Of a DNA stretch of 20,631 bases, positions 1 to 9,535 are shown piece by piece; the stretch's first letter is position 1, and every line of letters starts with the position of its first letter. The position numbers were made by a program, and so were the translations under genes. The notes under the pieces are model-generated. The model did no database searches. It saw only the letters and a list, made by a program, of their open reading frames with translations, and was not told the origin of the DNA. The stretch is from positions 1 to 20,631 of the forward strand of contig JBDNFC010000070.1 of assembly GCA_041690035.1 (NCBI GenBank). Reading direction: 5' to 3'. This DNA is from CALSPH01 sp041690035. Its GTDB lineage: Bacteria > Bacteroidota > Bacteroidia > NS11-12g > UBA955.

Positions 1-243
1 CTCTTCAAGTATAGCGTGCCATTGAGTTTGCTCTTGCAATATCAACTGATAACCACTATCTTGCAAATATAAGTCACCAAAAGGTAAAGGTGCTACAGCG
101 TGAAAATCTGCGTCCCATTGACCCAAATTAGGCACAAATGCCGTAAAACCTTGTTGTTTCACTTCCCTCATAGCAGTTTTTTGACCCAAACTAACTAATG
201 AAAAACCAATAACTAAAAAAAATAAATTTAAAAATTTCAACAT
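1..243 (-). CDS. Secreted NxGQW-type protein, N-terminal part (runs off the window)
   Basis: The first 81 codons are visible, starting from ATG at 243; the rest lies beyond base 1. Residues 1-20 form a signal peptide (MLKFLNLFFLVIGFSLVSLG, then Q). The next stretch carries FVPNLGQWD followed by a hydrophobic/aromatic segment (FGDLYLQDSGYQLIL). The F-x-x-N-x-GQW opening is typical of the N-terminal domain (DUF7948-like) of large Bacteroidota secreted proteins, which often have PKD or gliding-motility C-terminal domains. This is family knowledge; the C-terminus cannot be seen. It is divergent from the giant PKD gene at 527, with separate promoters in the gap. The signal peptide is clear, the family assignment moderate. 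Confidence 0.75.
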   Translation of the reverse strand, partial: MLKFLNLFFLVIGFSLVSLGQKTAMREVKQQGFTAFVPNLGQWDADFHAVAPLPFGDLYLQDSGYQLILQEQTQWHAILEE

Positions 244-256
244 TTAAAGCAATCAA

Positions 257-264
257 CAAAAGTA
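257..264 (-). promoter_or_regulatory. Bacteroidota -7 box for the NxGQW gene
   Basis: Read on the minus strand the octamer is TACTTTTG, a full match to the Bacteroidota -7 consensus TAnnTTTG, 13 bases before the ATG at 243. No clear TTG -33 element is visible at 19-21 bp, so this rests on the -7 match and position. Confidence 0.45.
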
Positions 265-477
265 AATAAAAATTGACATTTTTAACATAACACAATTTGA
301 AGAAATATCGTTGCCTAGAAATATTACAATACAAGGATAAAAACAAAAGCTTTCAATCCAAAAAAAAACAGATGATTACTAGAGATATCCATTACAATAA
401 TCCTATTTTTGGGGGTAAGATTATTAAAAACTGTAATAATGAAAATGTAGGATGATAAAAATCGTTTATAAAATAAA

Positions 478-506
478 TTGATAACCAATTTTTTTACATA
501 CATTTG
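478..506 (+). promoter_or_regulatory. Bacteroidota-type promoter of the giant PKD gene
   Basis: TTG at 478-480 and TACATTTG at 499-506 are 18 bp apart and match the -33 (TTG) and -7 (TAnnTTTG) consensus of the Bacteroidota primary sigma factor. The -7 box ends 20 bases before the ATG at 527, leaving a short AT-rich leader without a Shine-Dalgarno motif, as usual in this phylum. The rest of the 244-526 gap holds nothing else I can support. Confidence 0.6.
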
Positions 507-526
507 TAACACTAAAATAAAACATT

Positions 527-3500
527 ATGAAAATAAAAATTTACCAAATTCTAATTATTTTTCTTCTATTTTTTAATGCACACCAAGCCATTACATGCCC
601 CATAACAGGAGATACAGTAGTGTGCGAAAACGGAATTTCTAATTACACATCTGTCACGACTGGGGCTGGATTTTCATATCAATGGACTCCTTTTGGAGGC
701 ATTAGTGTAGGCTCTGGTGCTACAATAAATGTAAATTGGGGCACATCAGGTGCAGGACAGCTAAGCTTAATAGTTAGAAATAACTTAAACCAAGTAGTAT
801 GCACATCTTTGTTAAATGTAAAAATAAAGGCAGCACCAAAACCATCAATATTACCAAGCTATTCTGCAGGATGTACAAAACCTGAAACTCCAAGAGGAAC
901 ACCTAACAAAGAAAGAAATGAGCTAAATTGTTTTAATGTTTGCGACTCAACATGGATTACATATAGCACAATAAACCACCTTGGCAGCAGCTATGCTTGG
1001 ACAATTAATGGTGCAGCAGTTTTTACTCCATCAGTAACCAATATGCAATCCGTTTACTGGACTGCAATTGGAGTTGGCACAGTAAAGGTGATAGAAACAG
1101 ACATCTATGGTTGCAAAGGAGAAGCAGAAATTTGCGTAAATATTGTAGGCAGACCAAATGCATCATTTACCACTTTACCACCACCATTTGGCGGGATAGT
1201 TAATGTATGCAAAGGCCAGCAAGTTCAATTTATCAATAACTCTAATGCAGGACTAGGCAGTCCTTTATATTCATACTTTTGGGATTTTGGGGATGGATTT
1301 TCTAACAATTATTTGGCAACTTGCTGCAATGGAAATGACACCCATACTTACAATACACCAGGAACCTATACAGCAATGCTAATAGTAGAAAACGAATGCC
1401 ATTGTAAGGATACAACCTTTTTAACGATTGTAGTTAGCAGCACACCTGGCCCAAAAATTACTTGTGTAAGCACTGTATGCCCTGGCAGCCAAGTTACCTA
1501 TACTACAAATGCCGTTTGCGGTTTATACAATTGGTCTGTAAATGCAGGACATACTATTATAGGCAGTAGCACAAATCAAAGTGTAACTGTGCAATGGGGA
1601 TCAAGCGGGCCAGGCTACTTGACACTTAGCACACCAAGCTGCGCTGGATTTTGCAATATCCCTACAACGGTGCAAATACCAATAATACCTCCATCAGCTA
1701 CTATTAATGGCCCTACAAAAATATGCCTTAATGAATGCGTAAAATATGACATTACCTGCAATATTCCAATTGATAGCATTTATTGGGAAATACCCCCTGG
1801 GCTAACGGTAACCACAGATACCACAAACCTTCACAGCATAAGCATCTGTGCTTATAACCCCAATTTTACTTGTGGCACCATTAAAGTAAAATATTTTCAT
1901 AAAATACCAGGCAGTACACAAGGTATTGCCTGCGGTGGCACTGCGAGTCTTTCTGTTTGTGTAAAACCAAAAATGAACATCTTTATCAATAGTCCAATTT
2001 GCGAAAATGACATATTAAATATTAACAATTTCCAACCGGCACCCTCTGGCAGTTTGCAGTATGTAATTACCAATATTCCTGGAAACATTACTTATTATAG
2101 TAATAACATTTCAGCAAATACAGGGCTGGTTTCTATCCCATGGACTTATGGTGCCGGCAATTTTTTATTAACAATTAATGATCTTAGCAACAATTATTGC
2201 AATGGCCCAGCAAAACAATCCATTATTGTTAATCCTAAGCCGCCAAAACCAGATTCTATTTTAGGTGCTATGCTTGTTTGCCCCAATAGCCCATATCTTT
2301 ATTTAGGTTTTGCAACTGCAAGTAAATACATATTGAGTTGGCAAGCACAAAATGGAGTTCCTATGCAAGGAGCAGGCACTTCATTTGCAGTAACATGGGG
2401 ACCCAGCGGACCATACAGTTTAGCACTTGCCCAAACTGACCCTAAAACTGGCTGCAAAAGCGATACTATTCAAAAAACAATTAGCAGTATATTACCCTTA
2501 AGCACCTCCACAATTACTGGCCCTTCTCCTGCTTGTGCAAATACTGTTCAATCATACGGTGTAACAGATCCAGGAACATTATTTACTTGGTCAATTTCGC
2601 CAAGTATAGCTGGCAGCGTTGCGAGTGGCCAAGGCAGTCAAAATATTCAGATTTTGTGGAACAATTACACTGGTCCAGTTACATTGACTTTAACTAGAAC
2701 AGCATGTGGTTCTAGCATTGTATCTACCAAAAGCATTAGTATAAATGCACCTATAGCACCAATCATCAACCCTTTGATTTCAGTGTGTCAAGGTACGACA
2801 GCCTCTTTTTCGACACCTACAATAGGGGCTACTTTTTTATGGAAGTTTGGCGATGGATTTACTGGGACAGGAGCTTCTGTAACACATGTCTATAACACTT
2901 CTGGAAATTTTGTAGTGCAACTTATAGCCACCTATACATTGTGTGGAGACACTATATCTAGATTTAGTACCATTAATATAAATCCAAAGCCCAATGTTAG
3001 TATCAGCACACCAGACCCTAACATATTTTGTGGACCAATTGGCACTGTTAATATGTTTGTGTCTTCGCCCATCACAGGTATGACATTTAAGTGGGTGCGC
3101 GCTCCAGGCACTTTTCTAAACAATGGCACCACACACTCTAACAATATTATTGGCAGCTACTATGCAGTAGGTACTAATAGTTTTGGATGTTTTGACACTA
3201 GCAATATTATAAGAATTGATACCCTTTGTGTAACTTGCAGGCCCAATCCAAACTTTGTAGTTGATTTTAATAAATTTAAAACCACTTGCAATAGAGATAG
3301 CTTTGTTGGCACTTTTACAACAGGCGCTAGTAGCCCAACATGGAATTTTGATGACCCTTATGGTGTTTCTCTAGCCTTTGGAAACCCAGTAACACATCAA
3401 TTTACAGAACCTGGATTTTATAGGGTATCCCTATGTGTTAATGTGCCCAATGTTACCAATACTGACTCTTGTAGAATTTGCAAAATTAAAGTTGATACCA

Positions 3501-6151
3501 TAAATTACAAGCCCAATTTTACAGACTCGTTCTTTTGCATTAGCGGCATTGATAGTTTAAAACTAAAATTAATTAATTTAACAAAAAAATTAAGCATTGC
3601 CCCTACCCCTCCCTATGCTTGGAGTATTAATGGAGGCCCTACTTTAAGCACTGCTACAAATCCTATATTTACCCTAGCACCTGGAACATATAACATTACA
3701 CTTACTGTAGATGGCACATGTGCGATTACAAAAACATATACAGTTCCAGGGTTTCCAAAAGCTATATTTACAGCACCAGATTCTATTTGTATACAAACTC
3801 CCCTGCCACTAACCAATACAAGTACAGGCACTTTTACTAATGTATTGTGGAATTTTGGTGATGGGGCTAGTTCGTTAGTCACTAATCCTGTGCGGGCTTA
3901 CAGTTCAATTGGCTTATTTAATATTAAATTAGTAATCGCAAATCAATATGGCTGCAGAGATTCTTTTAATAAAAATGTAAGGGTGCTGCCAAACAACTTA
4001 ACTGCAATCATTGCATTAGCCACTACAACACCGCTATGCGAGGGAGACAGTGTTCAAATAATAAGTACTGTTTCGTCTGGGTATCCTGCATATTCATATT
4101 TATGGAACACCACACAAATAACCCCTTTAATTTGGGCAAAATTCACAGGTAATTTTTATTTGGATGTAACAGATAAGTATGGCTGTTTTAGAAGATCCAA
4201 TGCAGTAAATGTTTTAGTAAATCCAACACCAAGACCAAAAATTGACGGCCCAAAAGTGGTATGTATCAAGACTAGTCCAGTATATTCTGTTAATTACCCA
4301 AATACTACTCTTGGAGGCTATACTCTAAGCTGGACTCTCAATGGGTCTAATTTATTTAATAATCAAAATAATTACAGTCCATTTGTTTTAACACCTGGTT
4401 CAAATACACTTACTGTAGAAGTAATTAGCCCCACCGGCTGCATTGGCAGAGATACATTTATTTATAACGGAGTTTCTTTGCCCAATGCCTCTATCATTAC
4501 TTCAGGAGTGATGTGTGCAGGAGTAAAACATTTACTTATTGGTCAATCAACTTCAACAAATGTATTGGCTTATTATTGGAACAATGGCAGTATCAATGAT
4601 TCGCTTTACACCTCGTTATCAGATATATACGAATTTACCGTGATAGATAGCAATGGATGTAAAGAAAGTGCAAGAACCACTGTGCACCCATTACCAAACT
4701 TTTGTGGAGTACAAACTGGGTGTTACGAAATTTGTGATACTATTAAAAAATTGGTTTGGTATGCTCCAAAAGGATATGCACAATACCAATGGTTATTTAA
4801 TGGTTCACCAATATTGGGTGCAAATTTTGACACAATACATATTCCACTTTATCAAAATGGCACCTATAATATTGTGCTTACCACAAGCTTTGGTTGCAAG
4901 GATACAAGTGATGACATAAAAATAAACTTTGTACAATGTGGAAATTGTATTTTTAAAGCAAAACCAAGCATAATTTGTGGCCCATTAACCTCTGCTGGCT
5001 TTTCGACTTATTACCTCACACTGCAAATAAACAATAGCTTAGGGGCAGGTGCAGGCATTAGTATCTCAAGCCCTGATGGCACAGTTACTGCTATTAGCCC
5101 AAGTATTTTAGCTGCTGGCCTCAATACAATTACTGCCACATTTACCGACATTCCTCCAGTTACAGGCATTGCTTGCTTTAACATTGCAATATTTACGAAG
5201 CTAAAAAAATGCGACACCACAATTTGTATTGAATTGCCCCCGTGTGAAGGCAATTGCACAAAATCTCAAAGGCTAAAAAGCATTAAGTGTGCAGGATATG
5301 ATGGTGCTGGCAATCCGATGTATTATATGTGTGTTGATGTAAATTGGGGTGGCTCGAATGCATCTTCGGTGGTAATATCTACCCCATCTGGCACCATGTC
5401 ACCTAATACATTTACGATTAATAATGGCAATCAAATAATATGTGCAACTTATACAGACTTGCCACCCTACAGCAATTTTGCAACTTTCTATTTTAGTTAT
5501 TACGACCCTATTAAACAAATAAGATGCTTGGACTCTATAAAAGTACAATACGAAAAATGTCCAAAACCATGCGAAATTGGTGTATTTGGCATTTGTGCTC
5601 ATTGTGTAGAGAAAACAAAAACTGGATGGATGTATGACATTGATTTAACAATCAACAATAATATGGGCAACCCAGCTAACGTTACTATTACTAATATTGT
5701 TGGTGGTATATTTGGCTCACCAAGCCCTGCTGTTATTGCAACAGGAATGCAGAATTTGAGTATTCCATTTACAGATACAGGAAGCAGAGATAGTATAATA
5801 TGCTTTAGAGTGATTCTTAATGTAAATAACCTTACATGTTATAGAGATATATGTGTATTTTTACCTGATTGCGAAAAAGTGGGTATTAATAGACTTGAAA
5901 AACTTACTTACTTTAGTGTTTATCCCAACCCTGTAAATAATCAATTAAACATAGATTATAATGTGGGTGCTGGAAGCAAAAATACCATAGAAGTAATGGA
6001 TATGACAGGAAAAATAATACATAAGCAACTGGTAGACAATGGAAAAACACATGAAACTATTGCAATGGATGGATTTAGCCCTGGAGTTTATCACATTAAT
6101 TTTGTGAGTGCCGAGGGGATTAAAGGAAGCATAAAAGTGATAAAACAATAG
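527..6151 (+). CDS. Giant secreted PKD/Ig-like repeat protein with T9SS type A sorting domain
   Basis: This 1874-residue protein is probably exported and anchored at or released from the cell surface through type IX secretion. Residues 1-21 are a signal peptide. Ig/PKD-like modules follow, opening with a 'vC.g....y' strand and carrying a 'v.W...G.g.l.l' strand (for example near residues 24-95, 300-370, 580-640). Classical PKD cores are seen near residue 250 (FWDFGDGF), 770 (LWKFGDGF), 936 (TWNFDDPYG, degenerate) and 1105 (LWNFGDGA). Residues ~1471-1782 form three Cys-bounded modules of about 105 residues each. Residues ~1793-1874 are a T9SS type A tail with the usual YPNP motif, a 'GKIIHKQ' strand, SPGVYHI and a terminal IKVIKQ. 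Adhesion or a matrix role is inferred from architecture. The frame is intact over 5.6 kb, with Trp encoded by TGG and stop TAG. It has its own promoter and a strong terminator, so it is monocistronic. Confidence 0.9.
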   Translation: MKIKIYQILIIFLLFFNAHQAITCPITGDTVVCENGISNYTSVTTGAGFSYQWTPFGGISVGSGATINVNWGTSGAGQLSLIVRNNLNQVVCTSLLNVKIKAAPKPSILPSYSAGCTKPETPRGTPNKERNELNCFNVCDSTWITYSTINHLGSSYAWTINGAAVFTPSVTNMQSVYWTAIGVGTVKVIETDIYGCKGEAEICVNIVGRPNASFTTLPPPFGGIVNVCKGQQVQFINNSNAGLGSPLYSYFWDFGDGFSNNYLATCCNGNDTHTYNTPGTYTAMLIVENECHCKDTTFLTIVVSSTPGPKITCVSTVCPGSQVTYTTNAVCGLYNWSVNAGHTIIGSSTNQSVTVQWGSSGPGYLTLSTPSCAGFCNIPTTVQIPIIPPSATINGPTKICLNECVKYDITCNIPIDSIYWEIPPGLTVTTDTTNLHSISICAYNPNFTCGTIKVKYFHKIPGSTQGIACGGTASLSVCVKPKMNIFINSPICENDILNINNFQPAPSGSLQYVITNIPGNITYYSNNISANTGLVSIPWTYGAGNFLLTINDLSNNYCNGPAKQSIIVNPKPPKPDSILGAMLVCPNSPYLYLGFATASKYILSWQAQNGVPMQGAGTSFAVTWGPSGPYSLALAQTDPKTGCKSDTIQKTISSILPLSTSTITGPSPACANTVQSYGVTDPGTLFTWSISPSIAGSVASGQGSQNIQILWNNYTGPVTLTLTRTACGSSIVSTKSISINAPIAPIINPLISVCQGTTASFSTPTIGATFLWKFGDGFTGTGASVTHVYNTSGNFVVQLIATYTLCGDTISRFSTININPKPNVSISTPDPNIFCGPIGTVNMFVSSPITGMTFKWVRAPGTFLNNGTTHSNNIIGSYYAVGTNSFGCFDTSNIIRIDTLCVTCRPNPNFVVDFNKFKTTCNRDSFVGTFTTGASSPTWNFDDPYGVSLAFGNPVTHQFTEPGFYRVSLCVNVPNVTNTDSCRICKIKVDTINYKPNFTDSFFCISGIDSLKLKLINLTKKLSIAPTPPYAWSINGGPTLSTATNPIFTLAPGTYNITLTVDGTCAITKTYTVPGFPKAIFTAPDSICIQTPLPLTNTSTGTFTNVLWNFGDGASSLVTNPVRAYSSIGLFNIKLVIANQYGCRDSFNKNVRVLPNNLTAIIALATTTPLCEGDSVQIISTVSSGYPAYSYLWNTTQITPLIWAKFTGNFYLDVTDKYGCFRRSNAVNVLVNPTPRPKIDGPKVVCIKTSPVYSVNYPNTTLGGYTLSWTLNGSNLFNNQNNYSPFVLTPGSNTLTVEVISPTGCIGRDTFIYNGVSLPNASIITSGVMCAGVKHLLIGQSTSTNVLAYYWNNGSINDSLYTSLSDIYEFTVIDSNGCKESARTTVHPLPNFCGVQTGCYEICDTIKKLVWYAPKGYAQYQWLFNGSPILGANFDTIHIPLYQNGTYNIVLTTSFGCKDTSDDIKINFVQCGNCIFKAKPSIICGPLTSAGFSTYYLTLQINNSLGAGAGISISSPDGTVTAISPSILAAGLNTITATFTDIPPVTGIACFNIAIFTKLKKCDTTICIELPPCEGNCTKSQRLKSIKCAGYDGAGNPMYYMCVDVNWGGSNASSVVISTPSGTMSPNTFTINNGNQIICATYTDLPPYSNFATFYFSYYDPIKQIRCLDSIKVQYEKCPKPCEIGVFGICAHCVEKTKTGWMYDIDLTINNNMGNPANVTITNIVGGIFGSPSPAVIATGMQNLSIPFTDTGSRDSIICFRVILNVNNLTCYRDICVFLPDCEKVGINRLEKLTYFSVYPNPVNNQLNIDYNVGAGSKNTIEVMDMTGKIIHKQLVDNGKTHETIAMDGFSPGVYHINFVSAEGIKGSIKVIKQ

Positions 6152-6180
6152 TTAGACATATTTAAGCAATTTTAAAAATT

Positions 6181-6236
6181 TGTTTTATTCAACACCGATA
6201 GTTCGTCTATTGGTGTTGAATAAAACATTTTTTTTT
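6181..6236 (+). terminator. Strong Rho-independent terminator after the PKD gene
   Basis: Arms of 21 bases at 6181-6201 and 6207-6227 pair completely except for one G-U wobble, around a 5-base loop (TTCGT), and are followed by nine T residues (6228-6236). It lies 30 bases after the TAG stop. The T-run is on the plus-strand side only, so it acts for the PKD gene and insulates the small gene at 6314. Confidence 0.9.
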
Positions 6237-6260
6237 ACCAAAACTCCAATTGTTAAATGG

Positions 6261-6291
6261 TTTGCATAAAATGAATAAATGAGTATCTTGG
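6261..6291 (+). promoter_or_regulatory. Probable promoter of the small membrane protein gene
   Basis: TTTG at 6261-6264 and TATCTTGG at 6284-6291 are 19 bp apart. The second matches TAnnTTTG at all but one position. The ATG at 6314 lies 22 bases downstream, the same leader length as at the PKD gene. Confidence 0.5.
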
Positions 6292-6313
6292 CAAATAATA
6301 AATTATTAAAAAC

Positions 6314-6748
6314 ATGAGTGCAAATACAAAATTTTATTCAGGACTTGCTGCAGGATTAATTATTAGCTTTGTTGTGTTTGGAGGCATTTCGCTATTAAAG
6401 GCAAAATCGCTTGATCAAACTGAGCTTAAAAAACATCAAACCAATTCTGGCGATGATGCTGTGGATGGAAAATGGATATCAAACCAAGATGCAGCTCCGT
6501 TAATTGCCGCTTTTAAAAATGATGTGCTAACAAAGTTACCTGCCAATTCTAGCACCGGAGGATTTATAAAAAGAAGTGTGCTTAAAGAAATCACAAACTA
6601 TAATGATGGAAACTATATTAAATTTGAATACTACTCTGATGGAGATGGTAAAATTGGCATTATGTTTCAATCATCAAACAACGCATCTCAATACTTAAGA
6701 ACAGGCAGCGCTGCCTTCTGCCCAATGCTTTGTGATTATCCTAACTAA
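6314..6748 (+). CDS. Small membrane-anchored protein of unknown function
   Basis: The product has 144 residues. Residues ~8-28 (YSGLAAGLIISFVVFGGISL) form one transmembrane helix or uncleaved signal anchor, and the remainder is polar and probably periplasmic. The soluble part has a short acidic/Gly linker, a helical stretch (WISNQDAAPLIAAFKNDVL) and a mixed beta region with YYSDGDGKIGIMF. It ends with two Cys residues (FCPMLCDYPN), which could form a disulfide. I do not recognise a family. The ATG start is supported by the promoter-like pair upstream. It is transcribed alone and converges on the cyclase gene, with the two stop codons overlapping by 4 bases (6745-6748). Confidence 0.7.
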   Translation: MSANTKFYSGLAAGLIISFVVFGGISLLKAKSLDQTELKKHQTNSGDDAVDGKWISNQDAAPLIAAFKNDVLTKLPANSSTGGFIKRSVLKEITNYNDGNYIKFEYYSDGDGKIGIMFQSSNNASQYLRTGSAAFCPMLCDYPN

Positions 6749-8511
6749 TCAATTGGCTTTTCTACGAAAAACATTTTAATTTTTCCTTTGTTTTTTGCTT
6801 CAATTTCACCTCTTGGTATGCAAGCGTAATTATTTTTTATTTGCAAGTAAGTTTTTTCGGTGATATTGATTTTTCCCGTTTCGCTAGCGGTTTCCATTCT
6901 TGCTGCTAAATTTACAGCATCGCCCCAAACATCAAAGGCATACTTTTTTTCACCCACTACACCCGATACTATATCGCCTGTATTAACACCAAATCTAAAA
7001 TTAAAACTGATTCCGTAAGCTTCTTCAATAGCTTGTTTTTCTCTTGAAATTGCCTCTATTATCTCAAGACAAGCTTTGATAGCTTCCACTGCATTGTTTT
7101 TTTCATTTTTTGTTAAACCAGATACAAATAAGTATGCATCTCCAATTGTTTTAATTTTTTCTAATTCATTTTTTTCAACAACGTGATCAAATAGCTTAAA
7201 ATACCTATCCAACATTGCTACAATAATAGCTGGTTCGCATTTGCTTGCCAATAAGGTAAAATTTTCAATATCAGCAAATATTATGCTTACATTCTCATGT
7301 TTTTTTGCTGTTGCCTTGCCATACTTTTTTAACTCTTTTGCAGTTTCATAAGGCAGTATATTAAGCAATAATTTGTCTGAGTTTTGCCTTTCCTTATAGA
7401 CTATCCTAAACAAATAAAAAACCAATAACATTACAGAAAATAAAATAATGGAGGTCACAGCCCAAATTAATCCTTTTTTCTTTTGCTCCTTGATGGCATG
7501 ATTGTATCTATCTTTTGATTTATCAAATTGATATTGAGCAGACATTAAGGCCACATTAGTTGCTGCATTTAAACTCTGCACAGAATCTTTAATTTTCTGA
7601 AATGCGCTTAAATGGTCTGCAGCAGCTTTATAATTACCTATTCTATATTCGGCAATTGTCGCTATTTGTAAAATATTTTGCATTGGATAGATAATGTCTA
7701 AATCTTTTGCAATACTCAAAGAAAAATTGATATATTTTACAGCTTCTTTCAAATTATTCTTTTTCAAGAAATATTTTGACTTTCCTTCTAAGGCTTAGCA
7801 AGCGCCTACTTTTTCCTTCTTGTCTTTAAACTTCTTTAAAAGAGTATCATACTCAAGCAATATATTTTTATCAATGCCTCCAATAAGTTTAATGTGATTT
7901 AAATATAACCTGATTTCATATATTCGCATTTCATTTTGCTCCAAAACAGCTAACTTTTTTGATTCTTCTAAAAGCTGATTTGCTTTTTTATAATCTTGTA
8001 AGTGATAATAACATAAGCCACTCAAATATTGAATTAAGTTTTTAGCTTGTTTTTCTTGTTTTTGACTATTGTGAATAACACTTGCTTTTTTAAAATAAGA
8101 CAATGCACTATTCCACTTATTCATGTTAAACATCACAAGTCCAAGACCTGCAAGTGCTTGAGCCATGCTAGATGAGTCTTTTAGCAGTTCTGCATTTTTT
8201 AAAGACAAATATAAATTTTCTGATGCAAAAGTAACATTAGACTGAGCACTATAAATGTAGCCAATCTTATAACTACTCGTAACAATACCGGAAATATAAT
8301 TGTATTTTTTTGCTAAATTTTGTGCCTCTTTAAAAATTGCTAATGAATTGGCAAAAGAATCTTCATTGCTAAGATAAAAATTACCCTTTTTGATGAGAGA
8401 ATCAGTTTTTTGGTAGTACGAATTATGCAGTTTCACTTTTGCAGTATCTTGATTACTTTTGCACCCTAATAGGATCAAAATAAAAGCAATAAGTAAAATA
8501 AAACCTTTCAT
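6745..8511 (-). pseudogene. TPR lipoprotein - transmembrane - class III adenylate cyclase, interrupted by in-frame TAA
   Basis: One continuous frame of about 588 codons is broken by a single TAA at 7795-7797 (codon 239). The part before it (7795-8511) starts with a lipoprotein signal (ILILLGC) and TPR-like helical pairs. The part after it resumes within nine codons as a TPR (KSKYFLKKNNLKEA), then a transmembrane helix and a cyclase domain. Numbered from TTG 7767, the cyclase has metal aspartates in FADIENF (D166) and KTIGDAY (D210), the adenine-selecting pair K207/D279 and the transition-state residues N286/R290 in WGDAVNLAAR. All the catalytic residues expected of class IIIa cyclases are present, so the enzyme would make cAMP from ATP at the inner face of the membrane. 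The TAA could come from CAA (Gln) by one transition. The downstream part might still be made from an internal TTG, but no good initiation signal is seen. A sequence error is the alternative. Confidence 0.8.
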
Positions 8512-8581
8512 TTAAATTTATATTTAGCGCAAATAAAGGCAATATATTTAAAAAATAGTCTATAAAAGAAAAATAACATTT

Positions 8582-8758
8582 AACCCAGATACCGCATTAG
8601 AGATTCTGCTTACAGCCAAAACCAATTCAAACACAAGCGCATTCTCTATTTTCATTCTTAAAATACAACTACTCTTCTCGCAAATTAAAATCTTGCGAGC
8701 CCAATTGTCTATATTGTATTTTGACTGATATTGCGCACTCTAATAAGAAATCTGGGTT
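8582..8758. repeat. Structured intergenic element with imperfect terminal inverted repeats
   Basis: The ends are AACCCAGAT-N5-ATTAGAG (8582-8602) and its inverted copy CTCTAAT-N5-ATCTGGGTT (8738-8758), giving 9- and 7-bp paired segments with equal 5-base bulges. Inside is a perfect small hairpin, CTCGCAA (8677-8683) with TTGCGAG (8693-8699), plus a motif GCGCA.TCT seen twice (about 8638 and 8733). No coding frame is supported in 8512-8809. The element could be a miniature inverted-repeat element, or a structured RNA lying between the end of the glycosyltransferase operon and the start of the cyclase gene. Confidence 0.5.
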
Positions 8759-8769
8759 TAACAAACTGC

Positions 8770-8789
8770 CTTTTTACAAATAAAAAGGT
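8770..8789 (-). terminator. Possible weak terminator hairpin after the glycosyltransferase operon
   Basis: CCTTTTTA and TAAAAAGG form a perfect 8-bp stem around a CAAA loop, 20 bases past the stop of the minus-strand operon. There is no long T-run after it on the minus strand, so it is weak at best. Confidence 0.35.
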
Positions 8790-8809
8790 GTGCCAAATGT
8801 TGATTTTAT

Positions 8810-9535
8810 CTACCATATTTGCTTATACCCCGCCTTATCCACCGGGCGATGATGGTGGTGCTTTATATTTTTCTCTCTGCTGCGAATAGGATAAATGCTT
8901 TGACCATATAGTTCAAATAAAAATAACCAATCTTCATTTCCCCAATTTTTTATTTCGCTATCATAACTATATTTTTTTTGATAAAAACCCACAATTCCAG
9001 TTCCTTCATCATACCATCTTTCAAAAAAAAACTGTTCGCTCAACAAAACACAAATAGGATACCATGCACAATTTTTTTTAACATATTTTACATACAATTC
9101 GCTAAAATTTTTTGGAAGCTCTATATCAGCATCGCAAACAAAAACAAAACTTTCTTGCAATCTTAATAATGCCAAATTTAGATAAGCACCACGTGCAAAG
9201 GGTGTATCTGTTTGTAAGATTGTAAACTTTTGCACATTGCTTTTTTTAATACTATTTTCAAGTGCTAAATAATCATTATTGCAACAAACCAAAAACAATG
9301 AAACATTTATTTCGATTTTTTGCAAGGTTAAAAATGATGGAAGAAATGCTTTTTCGAAGGCGTCCAACCTATTACAAATGGGGACAATAATGGTGATATG
9401 TGTTATATTTTGACGAGGCGAAAAAAAAGTTATGGCCCATTCACTTATCCATTGTTTAGGAAATTTTTTGCGCCAAGGAGATTTAAATAAGCACCAAATC
9501 CTGAGCTTTAGCCTTTGGAGAATGCCATTTTCCAT
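8810..9535 (-). CDS. Family 2-like glycosyltransferase with a WGxED motif
   Basis: This 241-residue protein has a single GT-A fold. Residues 46-60 (HITIIVPICNRLDAF) are the nucleotide-binding first strand, and D135-A-D137 in FVCDADIELP is the metal-binding DxD motif. WGNEDWLFLFEL at 198-209 matches the acceptor-side WGxED motif of beta-1,4-galactosyltransferase C-terminal domains and chondroitin-polymerase-like enzymes. HHHHR at 226-230 may supply a further metal ligand. There is no transmembrane segment, so it should be cytosolic and use a nucleotide sugar; donor and acceptor cannot be told. The ATG start overlaps the end of the upstream TPR gene by 28 bases, suggesting translational coupling. 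It is the last gene of the operon and ends in TAG. Confidence 0.8.
   Translation of the reverse strand: MENGILQRLKLRIWCLFKSPWRKKFPKQWISEWAITFFSPRQNITHITIIVPICNRLDAFEKAFLPSFLTLQKIEINVSLFLVCCNNDYLALENSIKKSNVQKFTILQTDTPFARGAYLNLALLRLQESFVFVCDADIELPKNFSELYVKYVKKNCAWYPICVLLSEQFFFERWYDEGTGIVGFYQKKYSYDSEIKNWGNEDWLFLFELYGQSIYPIRSREKNIKHHHHRPVDKAGYKQIW

Noticed and set aside
324..512. A 62-codon minus-strand frame in the gap before the PKD gene.
   Set aside because: It overlaps the PKD promoter, has no upstream promoter or recognisable protein features, and reflects AT-rich low-complexity sequence.
4653..4919. An 88-codon plus-strand frame within the PKD gene.
   Set aside because: It is an out-of-frame shadow of a clearly coding region, with no domain or start signal.
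7842..7854. GAGTAT-C-ATACTC inverted repeat, resembling the operator half-sites.
   Set aside because: The half-sites are in the reverse arrangement with a 1-base spacer, and it lies inside the coding sequence of the TPR-cyclase gene (LLEYDTL region).
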